A DNA stretch of 64,000 nt from Streptacidiphilus albus JL83 (GTDB lineage Bacteria; Actinomycetota; Actinomycetes; Streptomycetales; Streptomycetaceae): the NCBI RefSeq assembly GCF_000744705.1, contig NZ_JQML01000001.1, positions 8,566,017 through 8,630,016 of the forward strand. The letters run 5' to 3'. Shown piece by piece: positions 8,575 through 16,918 of this stretch. Within the stretch, counting starts at the first letter, position 1; each line of letters starts with the position of its first letter. The position numbers were made by a program, and so were the translations under genes. Below the pieces are notes generated by a model. That model was not told the origin of the DNA and did no database searches. It was given only the letters and a program-made list of their open reading frames with translations.

Positions 8575-9538
8575 CAGCACCAGCACCAGCACGATCAGCA
8601 CGACCGACGCGGCGATCGACTTCCTGACGGCGGCCCCGGTGGCCGGCTCGTTGGAGGTGCGGTGGATACACGGGGCGCCCAACCGGCGCGCTGCCACCGA
8701 TCCGGCCATCCAGGTCCACGCCTACGACGAGCACACCGTCATCCTGCGGCAGAGCAAGGGGGTCAGCAGCGAGGCGCCGTTCATGTTCCTGCTCTTCGGC
8801 AACGACCGGGCGCTGCTGCTGGACACCGGGGCGACGGCCGACCCGCAGCGGTTCCCGCTGCGGGAGACCGTCGACGGCCTGATCGGGGACTGGCTGACCC
8901 GGCACCCCCGGGAGGGCTACGAGCTGGTCGTCGCCCACACCCACGGCCACAACGACCATGTGGCCGGGGACGCGCAGTTCGCAGACAGGCCGAGCACCAC
9001 CGTGGTGGCGCGGGAGATCGCGGCGGTCCACGCCTTCTTCGGGCTCGCCGAACGGCCGGAACAGGGCGTCGACTTCGACCTCGGCGGCCGGGTGCTGCGG
9101 CTGCTGGCCACCCCCGGGCACCATGCGGCCTCGATCACCGTCTACGACCCGTGGACCGGGATCCTGTTCACCGGTGACACGGTGCTACCGGGCCGGCTCT
9201 ACGTCCAGGACTTCCCAGCCTTCACTGCGACCATGGAGCGGCTGGTCTCCTTCGCCGGGACGCACCGGGTCACCCATGTGTTCGGCTGCCATGTCGAGAT
9301 GACCGACCGGCCGGGGGCCGACTTCCCGCTCGGCGCCCCCTACCAGCCCGGCGAGACCGTACCGCAGATGACCGTGGAGCAGTTGGTCGCGGTGCGCGAC
9401 GCCGCCCTGTCCGTCGCCGACAGGCCGGGGATCCACGGCTTCGACGACTTCATCATCTTCCACGGCATGGGCCTGGGGAACACGGCGAAGCTGATCGGCC
9501 GGGGGCTGGCGCACAGGCTCGGACTGATCCGGCTCTGA
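8567..9538 (+). CDS. MBL-fold metallo-hydrolase
   Basis: A 323-residue metallo-beta-lactamase-fold enzyme. The zinc motif HTHGHNDH and the second-shell motifs ATPGHHAASI and FTGDTVLPG are intact, followed by FGCHVEM, which supplies the last His. This layout fits hydrolases acting on thioesters, lactones or phosphodiesters rather than antibiotic lactamases; there is no signal peptide. ATG at 8567 overlaps the regulator gene (ATGTCTGA), implying coupled translation and perhaps feedback by the regulator on this enzyme's pathway. Substrate unknown. Confidence 0.88.
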   Translation: MSDSTSTSTISTTDAAIDFLTAAPVAGSLEVRWIHGAPNRRAATDPAIQVHAYDEHTVILRQSKGVSSEAPFMFLLFGNDRALLLDTGATADPQRFPLRETVDGLIGDWLTRHPREGYELVVAHTHGHNDHVAGDAQFADRPSTTVVAREIAAVHAFFGLAERPEQGVDFDLGGRVLRLLATPGHHAASITVYDPWTGILFTGDTVLPGRLYVQDFPAFTATMERLVSFAGTHRVTHVFGCHVEMTDRPGADFPLGAPYQPGETVPQMTVEQLVAVRDAALSVADRPGIHGFDDFIIFHGMGLGNTAKLIGRGLAHRLGLIRL

Positions 9539-9558
9539 ACCCCTTTGCCCGGAGCGCG

Positions 9559-9594
9559 CTAAGGAGCGCACTAAGGAGCGGACGAAGGAGTGCG
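9559..9594. repeat. 12-bp tandem repeat, three units
   Basis: Three adjacent units (CTAAGGAGCGCA, CTAAGGAGCGGA, CGAAGGAGTGCG) follow the MBL gene. Each holds AAGGAG, a Shine-Dalgarno-like core, but no start codon follows at a useful distance. Function unknown. Confidence 0.6.
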
Positions 9595-9686
9595 CAGGGC
9601 CCTGCCGGTGAGTGCAGGGGCGGCCCGGATTCTGCTGTGAGCAGGCGGCGGCCACAACGTGCGCGTTGTGGGGCAGGATCGGCGAC

Positions 9687-10676
9687 ATGAAACTGCTGAT
9701 CCTCGGAGGAACCGAGTTCGTCGGACGGGCTGTCGCCGTGTGCGCGATGCAACGCGGGTGGGAGGTGACCGTCTTCCATCGAGGTCGCCACGAGGCGCCG
9801 CCCGGGGTCGCCGTCCGGCACGGCGACCGGACGGCCGAGGGCGGACTCGCGGCCCTGGCCGAGGGGGAGTGGGACGCCGTCGTCGACACCTGGACCGGCG
9901 CGCCGAGCGCGGTCCGGGACGCGGCCCGGACCCTGACCGGCCGGGTGGGCCGGTACGTCTACGTCTCCAGCCGCTCGGTCTACGCCTACCCGGCCCCGGC
10001 CGGGCTGCCGGAGGACGGTCCACTGGCGGAGGGGGCGTCCCCGGACGACGGGAGCGCCGAGGACTACCAACTGGCCAAGCTGGGCGGAGAGCTGGCCGCG
10101 ACTGCGGCCTTCGGCGAGCGGGCGCTGCTGGTGCGCGCCGGGTCGATCCTCGGACCGGAGGAGAACGTCGGCCGGCTGCCCTGGTGGCTGAACCGGATCG
10201 CGCGCGGCGGACCGGTACTGGCCCCCGGTCCGCGCACGCTGCCGCTGCAGTACATCGACGCCCGGGACCTGGCGGAGTGGATCCTCGACGCGGTCGTGGC
10301 CGGGCTCGGCGGCGCCTACAACCTGGTCGGCCCGGCCGGGCACACCACGATGGGCGAACTGCTGGAGACCTGCGTCCGGGTCACCGGTTCCGAGGCGGAG
10401 TTGCGCTGGACCGATCCGGAGACGATCCTCGCGGCCGACATCGAGCCGTGGAGCGACCTGCCGCTGTGGATCCCGCCGGGCGAGCTGTACGACACCATGC
10501 ACGGCGGTGACGTGACCAAGGCGTTGGCTGCCGGACTGCGTTGCCGTCCGGTGGCCGAGACGGTCGCCGACACCTGGGCCTGGCTCCGGTCGCTGGACGG
10601 CGAGCCGCCGCAGCGAACCGACCGGCCCCCGGTCGGCCTTGACCCGGCGGTCGAGGCCAAGGTTCTGAACGGCTGA
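9687..10676 (+). CDS. NAD(P)-dependent epimerase/reductase (extended SDR)
   Basis: A 329-residue Rossmann-fold protein. The N-terminal GGTEFVGR is the dinucleotide-binding Gly-rich loop, YVYVSSRSVYAY gives the active-site Ser region and EDYQLAKLGGE the YxxxK-like pair (Tyr-Gln-Leu-Ala-Lys). The C-terminal part is of the kind found in sugar-nucleotide epimerase/dehydratase relatives and in plant CSP41-like proteins. The ATG at 9687 is the start of the Rossmann strand (MKLLILGGTEF). It appears monocistronic. The substrate cannot be read from sequence. Confidence 0.85.
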   Translation: MKLLILGGTEFVGRAVAVCAMQRGWEVTVFHRGRHEAPPGVAVRHGDRTAEGGLAALAEGEWDAVVDTWTGAPSAVRDAARTLTGRVGRYVYVSSRSVYAYPAPAGLPEDGPLAEGASPDDGSAEDYQLAKLGGELAATAAFGERALLVRAGSILGPEENVGRLPWWLNRIARGGPVLAPGPRTLPLQYIDARDLAEWILDAVVAGLGGAYNLVGPAGHTTMGELLETCVRVTGSEAELRWTDPETILAADIEPWSDLPLWIPPGELYDTMHGGDVTKALAAGLRCRPVAETVADTWAWLRSLDGEPPQRTDRPPVGLDPAVEAKVLNG

Positions 10677-10752
10677 ACCCGGAGGCCCCAACTCGCCTGT
10701 GACGGCCGGGAATGACGGGAATGACGGGAAAGGTCCGTTGCTTGGACGGGGC

Positions 10753-11256
10753 ATGAGCGAACACGGCACGATCGAGAAGACGGACATCAGCTTCGGCCCC
10801 GCCTCCTGCAACCGGTCGGACGAGACCACCGACCCGTCGGCGCGCGGGGCCGAAGCCGCGTTGGAGACCTTCTACTACGCTCTCAACAACCAGGACCGCG
10901 AAGCCCTGCGGGCGGACTGGTCCGCCCACCCGCTGGCGCAGCTGAACAACCCGGTCGGCGGCATCCTGCGCGGTGGGGGCGCGATCGTCGCCCTCTACGA
11001 GAAGGTCTTCGCGGGCCGTCCGAACGTCCGGGTGGTCTTCGGCGACGTGGTCGCCTACCCGGGCACGGACCATGCTGTCTTCGCCGGTCGGGAGAGCGGG
11101 AGTTGGACCGACGCCGAGGGCAACGCGGTCCCGTTGGAGATCCGCACCAGCCGCTGCTTCCGCTACCAGGACGGCCGTTGGCAGCAGATCCACCACCACG
11201 GCAGCATCGACGACCCAGCCGCTCCCGCCGCCTACCAGCACCCGGTCAGAGGCTGA
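10753..11256 (+). CDS. SnoaL-like / NTF2-fold protein
   Basis: A 167-residue protein of the NTF2-like cone fold: an N-terminal helix ALETFYYALNNQDREALRADW, the segment NPVGGILRGGGAIVALYEKVF, strands around FGDVVAYPGTDHAVFAGRESG and a C-terminal RYQDGRWQQIHHHGSIDDP, the common ending of SnoaL-like and ketosteroid-isomerase-like proteins. ATG at 10753 is preferred because the earlier in-frame start at 10699 adds only low-complexity Asn/Gly/Asp residues. Without a partner operon its role (isomerase, hydrolase or stress protein) is not determinable. Confidence 0.75.
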   Translation: MSEHGTIEKTDISFGPASCNRSDETTDPSARGAEAALETFYYALNNQDREALRADWSAHPLAQLNNPVGGILRGGGAIVALYEKVFAGRPNVRVVFGDVVAYPGTDHAVFAGRESGSWTDAEGNAVPLEIRTSRCFRYQDGRWQQIHHHGSIDDPAAPAAYQHPVRG

Positions 11257-11267
11257 GCCGGATACGG

Positions 11268-11306
11268 CCGCCCCGCCCCCGAGGCCGACCTGCGGGGACG
11301 GGGCGG
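11268..11306. terminator. Hairpin terminator between convergent genes
   Basis: Arms CCGCCCCGCCCC (11268-11279) and GGGGACGGGGCGG (11294-11306) pair with a single bulge, between the NTF2-like gene and the convergent membrane-protein gene. Confidence 0.6.
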
Positions 11307-11315
11307 TTGCCGGGC

Positions 11316-11855
11316 CTACTGAAGGTGGCCGGGGGGAAGGAGCAACTGGACCCCTCCTGCCGGGGTGTGCTGCGCCTCCTGCATCCGGACGATCAGGTCG
11401 CGCTTGGCGGCGAAGCCCGGGTCGAACGTGTGCGGGGCCGGCAGCCGGACGTCGCCGCCGCCCACCTTGTGGAGGACGACCTGCCGGATGCCGGTCCTCC
11501 AGCTCCAGCCCGTCGACACGGCCTCGATGTCCGACCAGGTGAGGTAGGAACTCGGGCTCTGTCGGCTCCCGCTGACGGTCACGCCGTTCGCGGACAGGGT
11601 CACCGCCTGCCTGCTCGGCGGAACGAGCTGGGTGGCCGCGACCACGCAGGCGCTGCCCAGGAGCATCCACAGACTGTGCTGTTCCGTGGGGTCCGCCGGG
11701 GACACGAGGTCGATGGTCAATGCCAGGGACAGCAGCACCGCGTACATCACCAGCACCGGTGACGCGCGTTGCAGCCGGGTCACTCGAAAGCGGATCCGAC
11801 CGACCCACGCCCCCGATTCGCCGACCTCGATGCCGACACCGTCCGTCCAGCTCAT
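11316..11855 (-). CDS. Small membrane protein with PH-like C-terminal domain
   Basis: A 179-residue protein of no named function. Two hydrophobic helices are visible (PVLVMYAVLLSLALTI and LWMLLGSACVVAATQLV), followed by a soluble domain beginning QAVTLSANGVTVSGSRQ, SSYLTWSDIEAVSTGW and RQVVLHKVGGGDVRLPAP. That strand pattern is typical of the bacterial PH-like or YcxB-like domains attached to two-helix hairpins. ATG at 11855 follows GGGGGAGAGC, a good ribosome binding site; longer in-frame extensions are low-complexity. It is divergent from the aldo/keto reductase. Confidence 0.7.
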   Translation of the reverse strand: MSWTDGVGIEVGESGAWVGRIRFRVTRLQRASPVLVMYAVLLSLALTIDLVSPADPTEQHSLWMLLGSACVVAATQLVPPSRQAVTLSANGVTVSGSRQSPSSYLTWSDIEAVSTGWSWRTGIRQVVLHKVGGGDVRLPAPHTFDPGFAAKRDLIVRMQEAQHTPAGGVQLLLPPGHLQ

Positions 11856-11957
11856 TGCTCTCCCCCGTTCGGACACCCGCTGTGCGGGGCCGGCATGTCC
11901 GGCCGCCGAAGGCCTGTCGAGTCGACGACTCGTACCTCGGTCGCTGTATCGCGCTGC

Positions 11958-12020
11958 TATGATAGACCCGTACAGACAAGCCTTCTCGGCGCGGACTTCG
12001 ATCCGCCGGGGAGGCTTTTT
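11958..12020 (+). ncRNA. Candidate short leader RNA: -10 box followed by terminator hairpin
   Basis: TATGAT (11958-11963) is a near-perfect -10 box. Only about eight bases after the expected transcription start begins a long hairpin: AAGCCT at 11978-11983 pairs with AGGCTT at 12012-12017, with further G/C and G/U pairs inside, ending in TTTTT. This looks like an intrinsic terminator and would give an RNA of about 50 nt, or an attenuator 60 bases before the aldo/keto reductase start at 12082. No known RNA family was recognised and no good -35 is visible. Confidence 0.4.
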
Positions 12021-12081
12021 GCATGTCCGGGGCCCGTCCGCCCCGGCCGAGTCCCCTGGTCCACCCTGTTGGAGGAGACCC

Positions 12082-12996
12082 ATGTCCACGAGTTCCCGGA
12101 CGAAGGCCGCTGCCGCTGCCGGTACGTGGCGGCTCGGCGACCGCACCGTCAACCGCGTCGGCTTCGGCGCGATGCGGCTGACCGGCACCGCGCCGTTCGA
12201 CCTCGGCCTGCCGCGTGACCGCGAGCGGTCGATCGGACTGCTGCGGCGGGCGGTCGAGTCGGGGGTGAACCACATCGACACCGCCGCGTTCTACTTCTCG
12301 GCGACGCGCTCCGCCAATGAGCTGATCAACCGGGCCCTCGCGCCCTACCCGGAGGACCTGGTCATCGCCACCAAGGTCTGGCCGGGCCGCGACTCCTCGG
12401 GGGCGTGGTGGTGGGCCGCACCGGAGCAGCTGCGCGGCCAGGTGGAGGAGAACCTCCGCCAACTGGGCCGTGACCACCTGGACGTGGTCAACCTGCGGGT
12501 GCCGCCGTCCCGACGGAGCGGCTCGATCGCCGAGCACTTCGGGGCGCTGGCCGAGCTGCGCGACGCCGGGCTGATCCGCCACCTCGGCATCTCGAACGTC
12601 ACCTCCGCGCAACTGGACGAGGCCCGGGCCATCGCCCCGGTGGTGTGCGTGCAGAACCCCTATGGGATCGGTGCTCCGGACGAGGACCGGGCGTTGCTGC
12701 GGTACTGCGGTGAACTCGGCCTCGCCTTCGTTCCGTTCTTCGCGATCGCCGGTTCCGGCCGCGAGGCGGGTCCGGGGTCCGGCGACAGCGGGGCGGTGGC
12801 CGCCGTCGCCGCTGCGCACGGCGTGTCCGTCGCCCAGGTCCGACTGGCCTGGACCCTGCAGCAGGGGCCGCACGTGCTGGCGATCCCCGGCACCGGTGAT
12901 CCGGAGCACCTCGCGCAGAACCTGGCGGCCGGCTCGCTGCGGCTCCCGGCGGAGGAGACGGCCTGCCTCGACGCACCGGTGCCGGAGGGCCGATGA
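12082..12996 (+). CDS. Aldo/keto reductase
   Basis: A 304-residue NADPH-dependent oxidoreductase of the aldo/keto reductase barrel family. Motifs seen: GFGAMRLTG near the N-terminus, NHIDTAAFYFSATRSAN with the catalytic Asp and Tyr, VIATKVW with the Lys, DHLDVVNLRV, RHLGISNVTSAQL and the C-terminal cofactor segment LAIPGTGDPEHLAQNLAA. ATG at 12082 follows GGAGGAG. It probably reduces aldehydes or ketones; the exact substrate is unknown. The hairpin leader upstream may control it. It converges with the permease gene at 13004. Confidence 0.92.
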   Translation: MSTSSRTKAAAAAGTWRLGDRTVNRVGFGAMRLTGTAPFDLGLPRDRERSIGLLRRAVESGVNHIDTAAFYFSATRSANELINRALAPYPEDLVIATKVWPGRDSSGAWWWAAPEQLRGQVEENLRQLGRDHLDVVNLRVPPSRRSGSIAEHFGALAELRDAGLIRHLGISNVTSAQLDEARAIAPVVCVQNPYGIGAPDEDRALLRYCGELGLAFVPFFAIAGSGREAGPGSGDSGAVAAVAAAHGVSVAQVRLAWTLQQGPHVLAIPGTGDPEHLAQNLAAGSLRLPAEETACLDAPVPEGR

Positions 12997-13003
12997 CGGG
13001 TGG

Positions 13004-14497
13004 TCAGTCGCGTTCGGCGTCGGTGTTGGTGAGCTGCTCGTAGCGCTCCGGGTCGGCGCGCCGGATGCGGCGGGCGACCAGCAGGCCGATCACGAAGACC
13101 ACCGGGAGCGGTAGTAGCAGACCGGTGTCGACGGCGTCGCTCGCACCGGTCAGCAGGCCGAAGCGCAGCGCGGCGTAGACGCTGAAGGCGCCGAGGCCGA
13201 GGAAGGACAGCAGCGGCGCCCAGACCACCCGCAGTGCGGACATGCCGCGACGGTCCTTGCGGAAGAAGGCGAAGACCGCCAGCGCGGCCAGCGCCTGCAT
13301 CAGCATGATGCCCATGACGCCGGTGCCGTTGGGCCAGAGGAAGACCACCAGGTAGGGGTCGGCCTTGGCGAGCGCGCCGACCGCCACCACGGCGAGCGCC
13401 AGCAGGCTCTGCACCACCACGGCGGCGCTGGGCGATCCCGTCCTCGGCGAGACGCTCGCCAGCCTGCGCGGCAGCAGTCCCTCCCGGCCGAGGGCGTACA
13501 TGTAGCGGGCGGCGGCGTTGTGGAAGGCCAGGGTCGCGGCGAAGGCGCTGGTGATGATCAGGACGTGCATGGTGTCGGCCAGCCAGGTGCCGACGAAGCG
13601 GTGGGCGGCGTCGAAGACCATGTCGGAGCCGTTCGGTCCGCCGGCGATCCGGACCGACTCGTCGATGCCGAAGCCGCCCATCATCACCCAGACCGCGAAG
13701 GCGTAGAAGAGGGCGAGGAAGCCCACGGCGATGAAGGTGGCGCGGGGCACGGTGCGGCGCGGGTCGCGGGCCTCCTCGGCGTAGATCGCGGTGGCCTCGA
13801 AGCCGGTGAAGGCGCCGATGGCCAGCAGGAACATCCCGGCCGCGCCACCGCCGCCGAGCGAGGTGGGGTCGAGCGCGGAGACGTCCATCGCGGCGGTTCC
13901 GCGATGGCCGAGCACGCCGGCGTCGAGCACCAGCAGCACCAGTACCTCCAGCACCAGGGCTGTCCCGAGGACCTTGGCGCTGAGCGTCACCTTCAGCCAG
14001 CCGAGGACGGCGACGCCGGCGATGCACACCAGGGTGCAGCCCCACCAGGGCACGGACACCCCGGTGAGGTCCTCCACCCCGCCGGCGGCGAAGACCCCGA
14101 AGCAGGCACAGAGGCCGATCTCGACCAGGTTGTAGGAGAGGACGGCGACATAGGCGGTGCCCACGCCGACGGCGCGGCCGAGGCCCCGGGCGACGTAGGC
14201 GTAGAACGCGCCGGCGTTGCGGACGTACAGGCTCATCGCGGTGAATCCGGCGGCGAACAGGGCCAGCAGGGCGCCGGAGACGAGGTAGCCGAGGGGGGTG
14301 CCGCGTCCGCCCATGGCGATGGCGGCGGGGGCCACCCCGGCCACGGCGGTGAGCGGCGCGGCGGCGGCGACCACGAAGAAGACCAGGTCGAAGGTGCCGA
14401 TGGCACCGCCGGTGAGCGCGGTGCCGGAAGGCTCGGCGGCCGTGGGCGCGGGCTCGGAACCGCGCGCGGGCGGGTGGTCGGGGGTGAGGGTGCTCAT
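13004..14497 (-). CDS. APC family amino acid/polyamine permease
   Basis: A 497-residue inner-membrane transporter with about twelve hydrophobic helices. The first helix region GTFDLVFFVVAAAAPLTAVAGV and the segment FTGFEATAIYAEEARDPRRTVPRAT, the substrate-binding and gating loop of APC transporters, are clear. It lies 60 bases downstream of the amidohydrolase gene on the same strand and is likely in one operon with it, so the permease may import the amidohydrolase's substrate, for example an amide or nitrogen heterocycle. The GntR gene divergent to this operon is the likely regulator. Confidence 0.9.
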   Translation of the reverse strand: MSTLTPDHPPARGSEPAPTAAEPSGTALTGGAIGTFDLVFFVVAAAAPLTAVAGVAPAAIAMGGRGTPLGYLVSGALLALFAAGFTAMSLYVRNAGAFYAYVARGLGRAVGVGTAYVAVLSYNLVEIGLCACFGVFAAGGVEDLTGVSVPWWGCTLVCIAGVAVLGWLKVTLSAKVLGTALVLEVLVLLVLDAGVLGHRGTAAMDVSALDPTSLGGGGAAGMFLLAIGAFTGFEATAIYAEEARDPRRTVPRATFIAVGFLALFYAFAVWVMMGGFGIDESVRIAGGPNGSDMVFDAAHRFVGTWLADTMHVLIITSAFAATLAFHNAAARYMYALGREGLLPRRLASVSPRTGSPSAAVVVQSLLALAVVAVGALAKADPYLVVFLWPNGTGVMGIMLMQALAALAVFAFFRKDRRGMSALRVVWAPLLSFLGLGAFSVYAALRFGLLTGASDAVDTGLLLPLPVVFVIGLLVARRIRRADPERYEQLTNTDAERD

Positions 14498-14557
14498 GGG
14501 GGTCCTCTCGGCGGGCGGTGGCAGCGGGGGCGGGGGTGGGTGGTGCTGCGGGGGCGC

Positions 14558-15760
14558 TCAGGGGTGGTCGGCGGCGTGGACGACGCGTCCGGCGTGCAGC
14601 ACGAGCAGCCGGGCGGGGTGGGCGGCGACGGCCTCGGGGACGCCGGCGGCGGCGACCGCGACCAGGTCGGCCCGGTCGCCGACGGACAGGCCGTAGCCGG
14701 TCAGGCCGAGCGCGCCGGCAGCCGCGCCGGTGGCCAGGTCCAGCGCCGTGTGCAGCTCCTGGTCGGTCATCAGGTCGTCGCGCAGGCCGATCGTCCCGGC
14801 GCGTTCGAGCATGTCGCCGTTGCCGTAGGGCCACCAGGCGTCGCGGATGTTGTCGGATCCGGCGAAGACCCGGACGCCGTGCTCGCGCAGTCGCAGTACC
14901 GGCGGCATCGGGCCGGCCGGACCGTTGGTCATGATCGAGACACCGGCCCCGGCCAGTGCCTGCGCGGTGCTGCCGAAGCCGTGGTCGTCGAGTTCGCCCA
15001 GGCAGTAGGCGTGGCTGACGGTGACCCGGCCGTCCAGCCCGAGGGCGGCGGTGCGGGCGGCCACGGCCCGCAGTTGGGCCGCACCGCTCTCGCCGGGGTC
15101 GTGCAGATGGAGGTCGACGCCGACCCCGTGGCGCTCGGCGAGGCCGAAGACCACGTCGAGCTGGCCGTCCGGGTCGCCGTCGAAGCCCTCCGGGTCGAGG
15201 CCGCCGATCAGGTCGGCGCCCGCGCGCAGGGCCTGGTCGAGCAGGTCGGGGACGCCGGGCGCGGTGACCACGCCGCCCTGGGGGAAGGCGACCAGCTGGA
15301 GGCCGAGCCGGTCGCGGAAGCGCTCGCGGACCTCCAGCAGGGCGTGCAGCCCGTCGAGCCCGACATCCGGGTCGATGTCCACGTGCGAGCGGGCATGGCC
15401 GGTGCCCTGGGTGATCAGCAGTTCGGCGAGGGCGGAGGCCCGTTCGACCACCGGCACGCCGATCTCGCGCCGCAGCCGACGCTCGGCGGCGACCCGCTCG
15501 CGGATGGTGCTGCCGGGCAGGTGGGGCTGCCAGGGAGCGCCGAGGAAGGTCTTGTCCAGGTGGACGTGGCCGTCCACCAGCGCGGGGAGCAGCAGTGCTC
15601 CGCCGAGGTCCACCGCCCGTCCGCCGACGGGGGGAGCGGTGGGGGCGGGGGCGGTGAGGGCGGTGATCCGCCCCTGGCGCAGGTGGACGTCGGCCCTGCG
15701 GCCGTCGGGGAGGGTGGCGTCGAGCAGCAGGTCGACGGGGGTGGAGCGGGGGAGTGGCAC
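14558..15760 (-). CDS. Amidohydrolase, cytosine-deaminase-like
   Basis: A 400-residue metal-dependent hydrolase. It shows the amidohydrolase signature VDGHVHLDKTF (metal-binding HxH), HVDIDP, VDLHLHD, VSHAYCLGEL and the metal Asp within AGSDNIRDAWWPYG; that last block is characteristic of the cytosine deaminase / N-isopropylammelide hydrolase branch. The GTG at 15760 follows CGAGGA and is preferred to the ATG at 15793, which would start inside the promoter region. Likely function is hydrolytic deamination of a ring amidine or amide imported by the neighbouring permease; the substrate is unknown. Confidence 0.88.
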   Translation of the reverse strand: MPLPRSTPVDLLLDATLPDGRRADVHLRQGRITALTAPAPTAPPVGGRAVDLGGALLLPALVDGHVHLDKTFLGAPWQPHLPGSTIRERVAAERRLRREIGVPVVERASALAELLITQGTGHARSHVDIDPDVGLDGLHALLEVRERFRDRLGLQLVAFPQGGVVTAPGVPDLLDQALRAGADLIGGLDPEGFDGDPDGQLDVVFGLAERHGVGVDLHLHDPGESGAAQLRAVAARTAALGLDGRVTVSHAYCLGELDDHGFGSTAQALAGAGVSIMTNGPAGPMPPVLRLREHGVRVFAGSDNIRDAWWPYGNGDMLERAGTIGLRDDLMTDQELHTALDLATGAAAGALGLTGYGLSVGDRADLVAVAAAGVPEAVAAHPARLLVLHAGRVVHAADHP

Positions 15761-15803
15761 GGCTGGTCCTCGGGGTGGTGCGGGGTGGGGCATCGTCAGG
15801 CTA

Positions 15804-15822
15804 TTTGGTATACCGAATACCA
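15804..15822. promoter_or_regulatory. GntR-type operator
   Basis: GGTATACC (15807-15814) is a perfect palindrome within TTTGGTATACCGAATACCA, matching the TNGGTATACCNA style of FCD-domain GntR operators. It sits between the divergent amidohydrolase and GntR genes, 44 bases before the amidohydrolase GTG, so it probably serves both. Confidence 0.65.
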
Positions 15823-15940
15823 GGCAAGGGTTTCGGGGTCGCGAATTCGGAGTGGTGGAATCCGCCTCGGGCGGGTCTGGGATGATCGGGCAGGACCCGC
15901 CCGAGGACGGGTGGCGTGAGCAACGGCGAAGGGGTCGGCA

Positions 15941-16642
15941 GTGAGCACGAGGAAGCCGGACCCCGGCGCGGGCCCCACCATCGGGGCGGCCGACCGGTCG
16001 CTGCGGGACCAGGTCTACGAGGCGATCCGCGCACGGATCATCGACGGCGAGCTGGCACCGGGACGCCGACTGGTCGAGCGTGACCTGGCCGAGGAGTTCG
16101 GGGTCTCCCGGGTGCCGGTGCGCGAGGCCATGCAGCGGCTGGAGGTGGAGGGCTTCCTCACCAACCTGCCCCGGCGCGGCGCCATCGTCTCCCGGGTCGA
16201 CCGGGAGGAGGCCGAGCACTTCTTCGACGTCCGCGAGTACCTGGAGGCGCTGGCCGCCGGGCTGGCGGCCCGTCGCGCCGACCCGGACGGGCTGCGCCGG
16301 CTGCGCGAACTGCTGGACGCCGCGCAGCGGGCGGACGCGCAGGGGCGGACCGAGGAGAGCGCGACGCTGAACGCCGACTTCCACCGCGAGATCGTCGCGA
16401 TGTCGGGCAACCCGCTGCTCCGCGACCTGATGGAGCCGCTGGACGGCCGACTGCACCGGCTGTTCCGGCTCACCTCCGTGCCCGGGGACGCGCCGACCAT
16501 GTGCGGGGAGCACGAGCAGCTCTTCCGGATGATCAGCGCCGGCGACGAGCAGGGCGCCGCCGAACTGATGCGCCGCCATGTCGCGAGCACCCGTGCGGCG
16601 GCGCTGCTGGTGCTCGACTCGCTGCCGTCCGAGGGAGCCTGA
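15941..16642 (+). CDS. GntR/FCD family transcriptional regulator
   Basis: A 233-residue regulator. The N-terminal winged helix (about 20-90) shows LRDQVYEAIRARIIDGELAPGRRL and FGVSRVPVREAMQRLEVEGFL, the classic FadR-subfamily pattern. The C-terminal FCD ligand domain follows, with metal-binding-type residues Asp and His in NADFHREI and a His in CGEHEQLFRMI. It starts at a GTG with GAAGGGG upstream. It is divergent from the amidohydrolase/permease operon and most likely represses it until the substrate or a breakdown product binds. Confidence 0.92.
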   Translation: MSTRKPDPGAGPTIGAADRSLRDQVYEAIRARIIDGELAPGRRLVERDLAEEFGVSRVPVREAMQRLEVEGFLTNLPRRGAIVSRVDREEAEHFFDVREYLEALAAGLAARRADPDGLRRLRELLDAAQRADAQGRTEESATLNADFHREIVAMSGNPLLRDLMEPLDGRLHRLFRLTSVPGDAPTMCGEHEQLFRMISAGDEQGAAELMRRHVASTRAAALLVLDSLPSEGA

Positions 16643-16647
16643 GGGAT

Positions 16648-16667
16648 CGCCGGTCGGCCGACCGGCG
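16648..16667. terminator. Palindromic hairpin after GntR gene
   Basis: A 20-bp perfect palindrome (half site CGCCGGTCGG) begins five bases after the stop codon of the GntR gene and likely ends its transcript. Confidence 0.55.
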
Positions 16668-16806
16668 GAGCTCCGGGGCGCGAGCCGGGCAGCGCCCCGG
16701 CGGTACCGGTCGTTGCCGGGCCGAGGACGCCTCGCACCGCGAGGAGCCGGGGCGCAGCATGGTGAGCGGGGCCACCGAGTCCTCCGCCTCGGCCTGCGTC
16801 GACGGA

Positions 16807-16868
16807 TGTCACATTCCATCGCCCTGTCCGGTCCTGGTTACGACGGACGGAACCCCGTCGATGTGACA
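16807..16868. promoter_or_regulatory. Divergent ECF41-like promoter motifs
   Basis: TGTCACA at 16807-16813 on the plus strand is followed after 16 bases by GGTC, one mismatch from the ECF41 sigma factor consensus TGTCACA-N16-CGTC. On the minus strand TGTCACA (16868-16862) is followed after exactly 16 bases by CGTC, a full match. The plus-strand copy would serve the NmrA-like reductase at 16919, a usual kind of ECF41 target. No ECF41 sigma gene is in the window. Confidence 0.4.
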
Positions 16869-16918
16869 ACGAGACATTGCTCCGCCGGGCCCCGGGGCCC
16901 GAGCGGTGAGGAGGAACC

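Noticed and set aside
11978..12020. Hairpin as a tRNA or known riboswitch
   Set aside because: It is a single stem followed by T5; no cloverleaf or conserved riboswitch core was found.
13520..15919. 799-residue rightward open frame
   Set aside because: It is antisense to the APC permease and amidohydrolase, both with full motifs; composition is Gly/Glu/Val-rich without domains.
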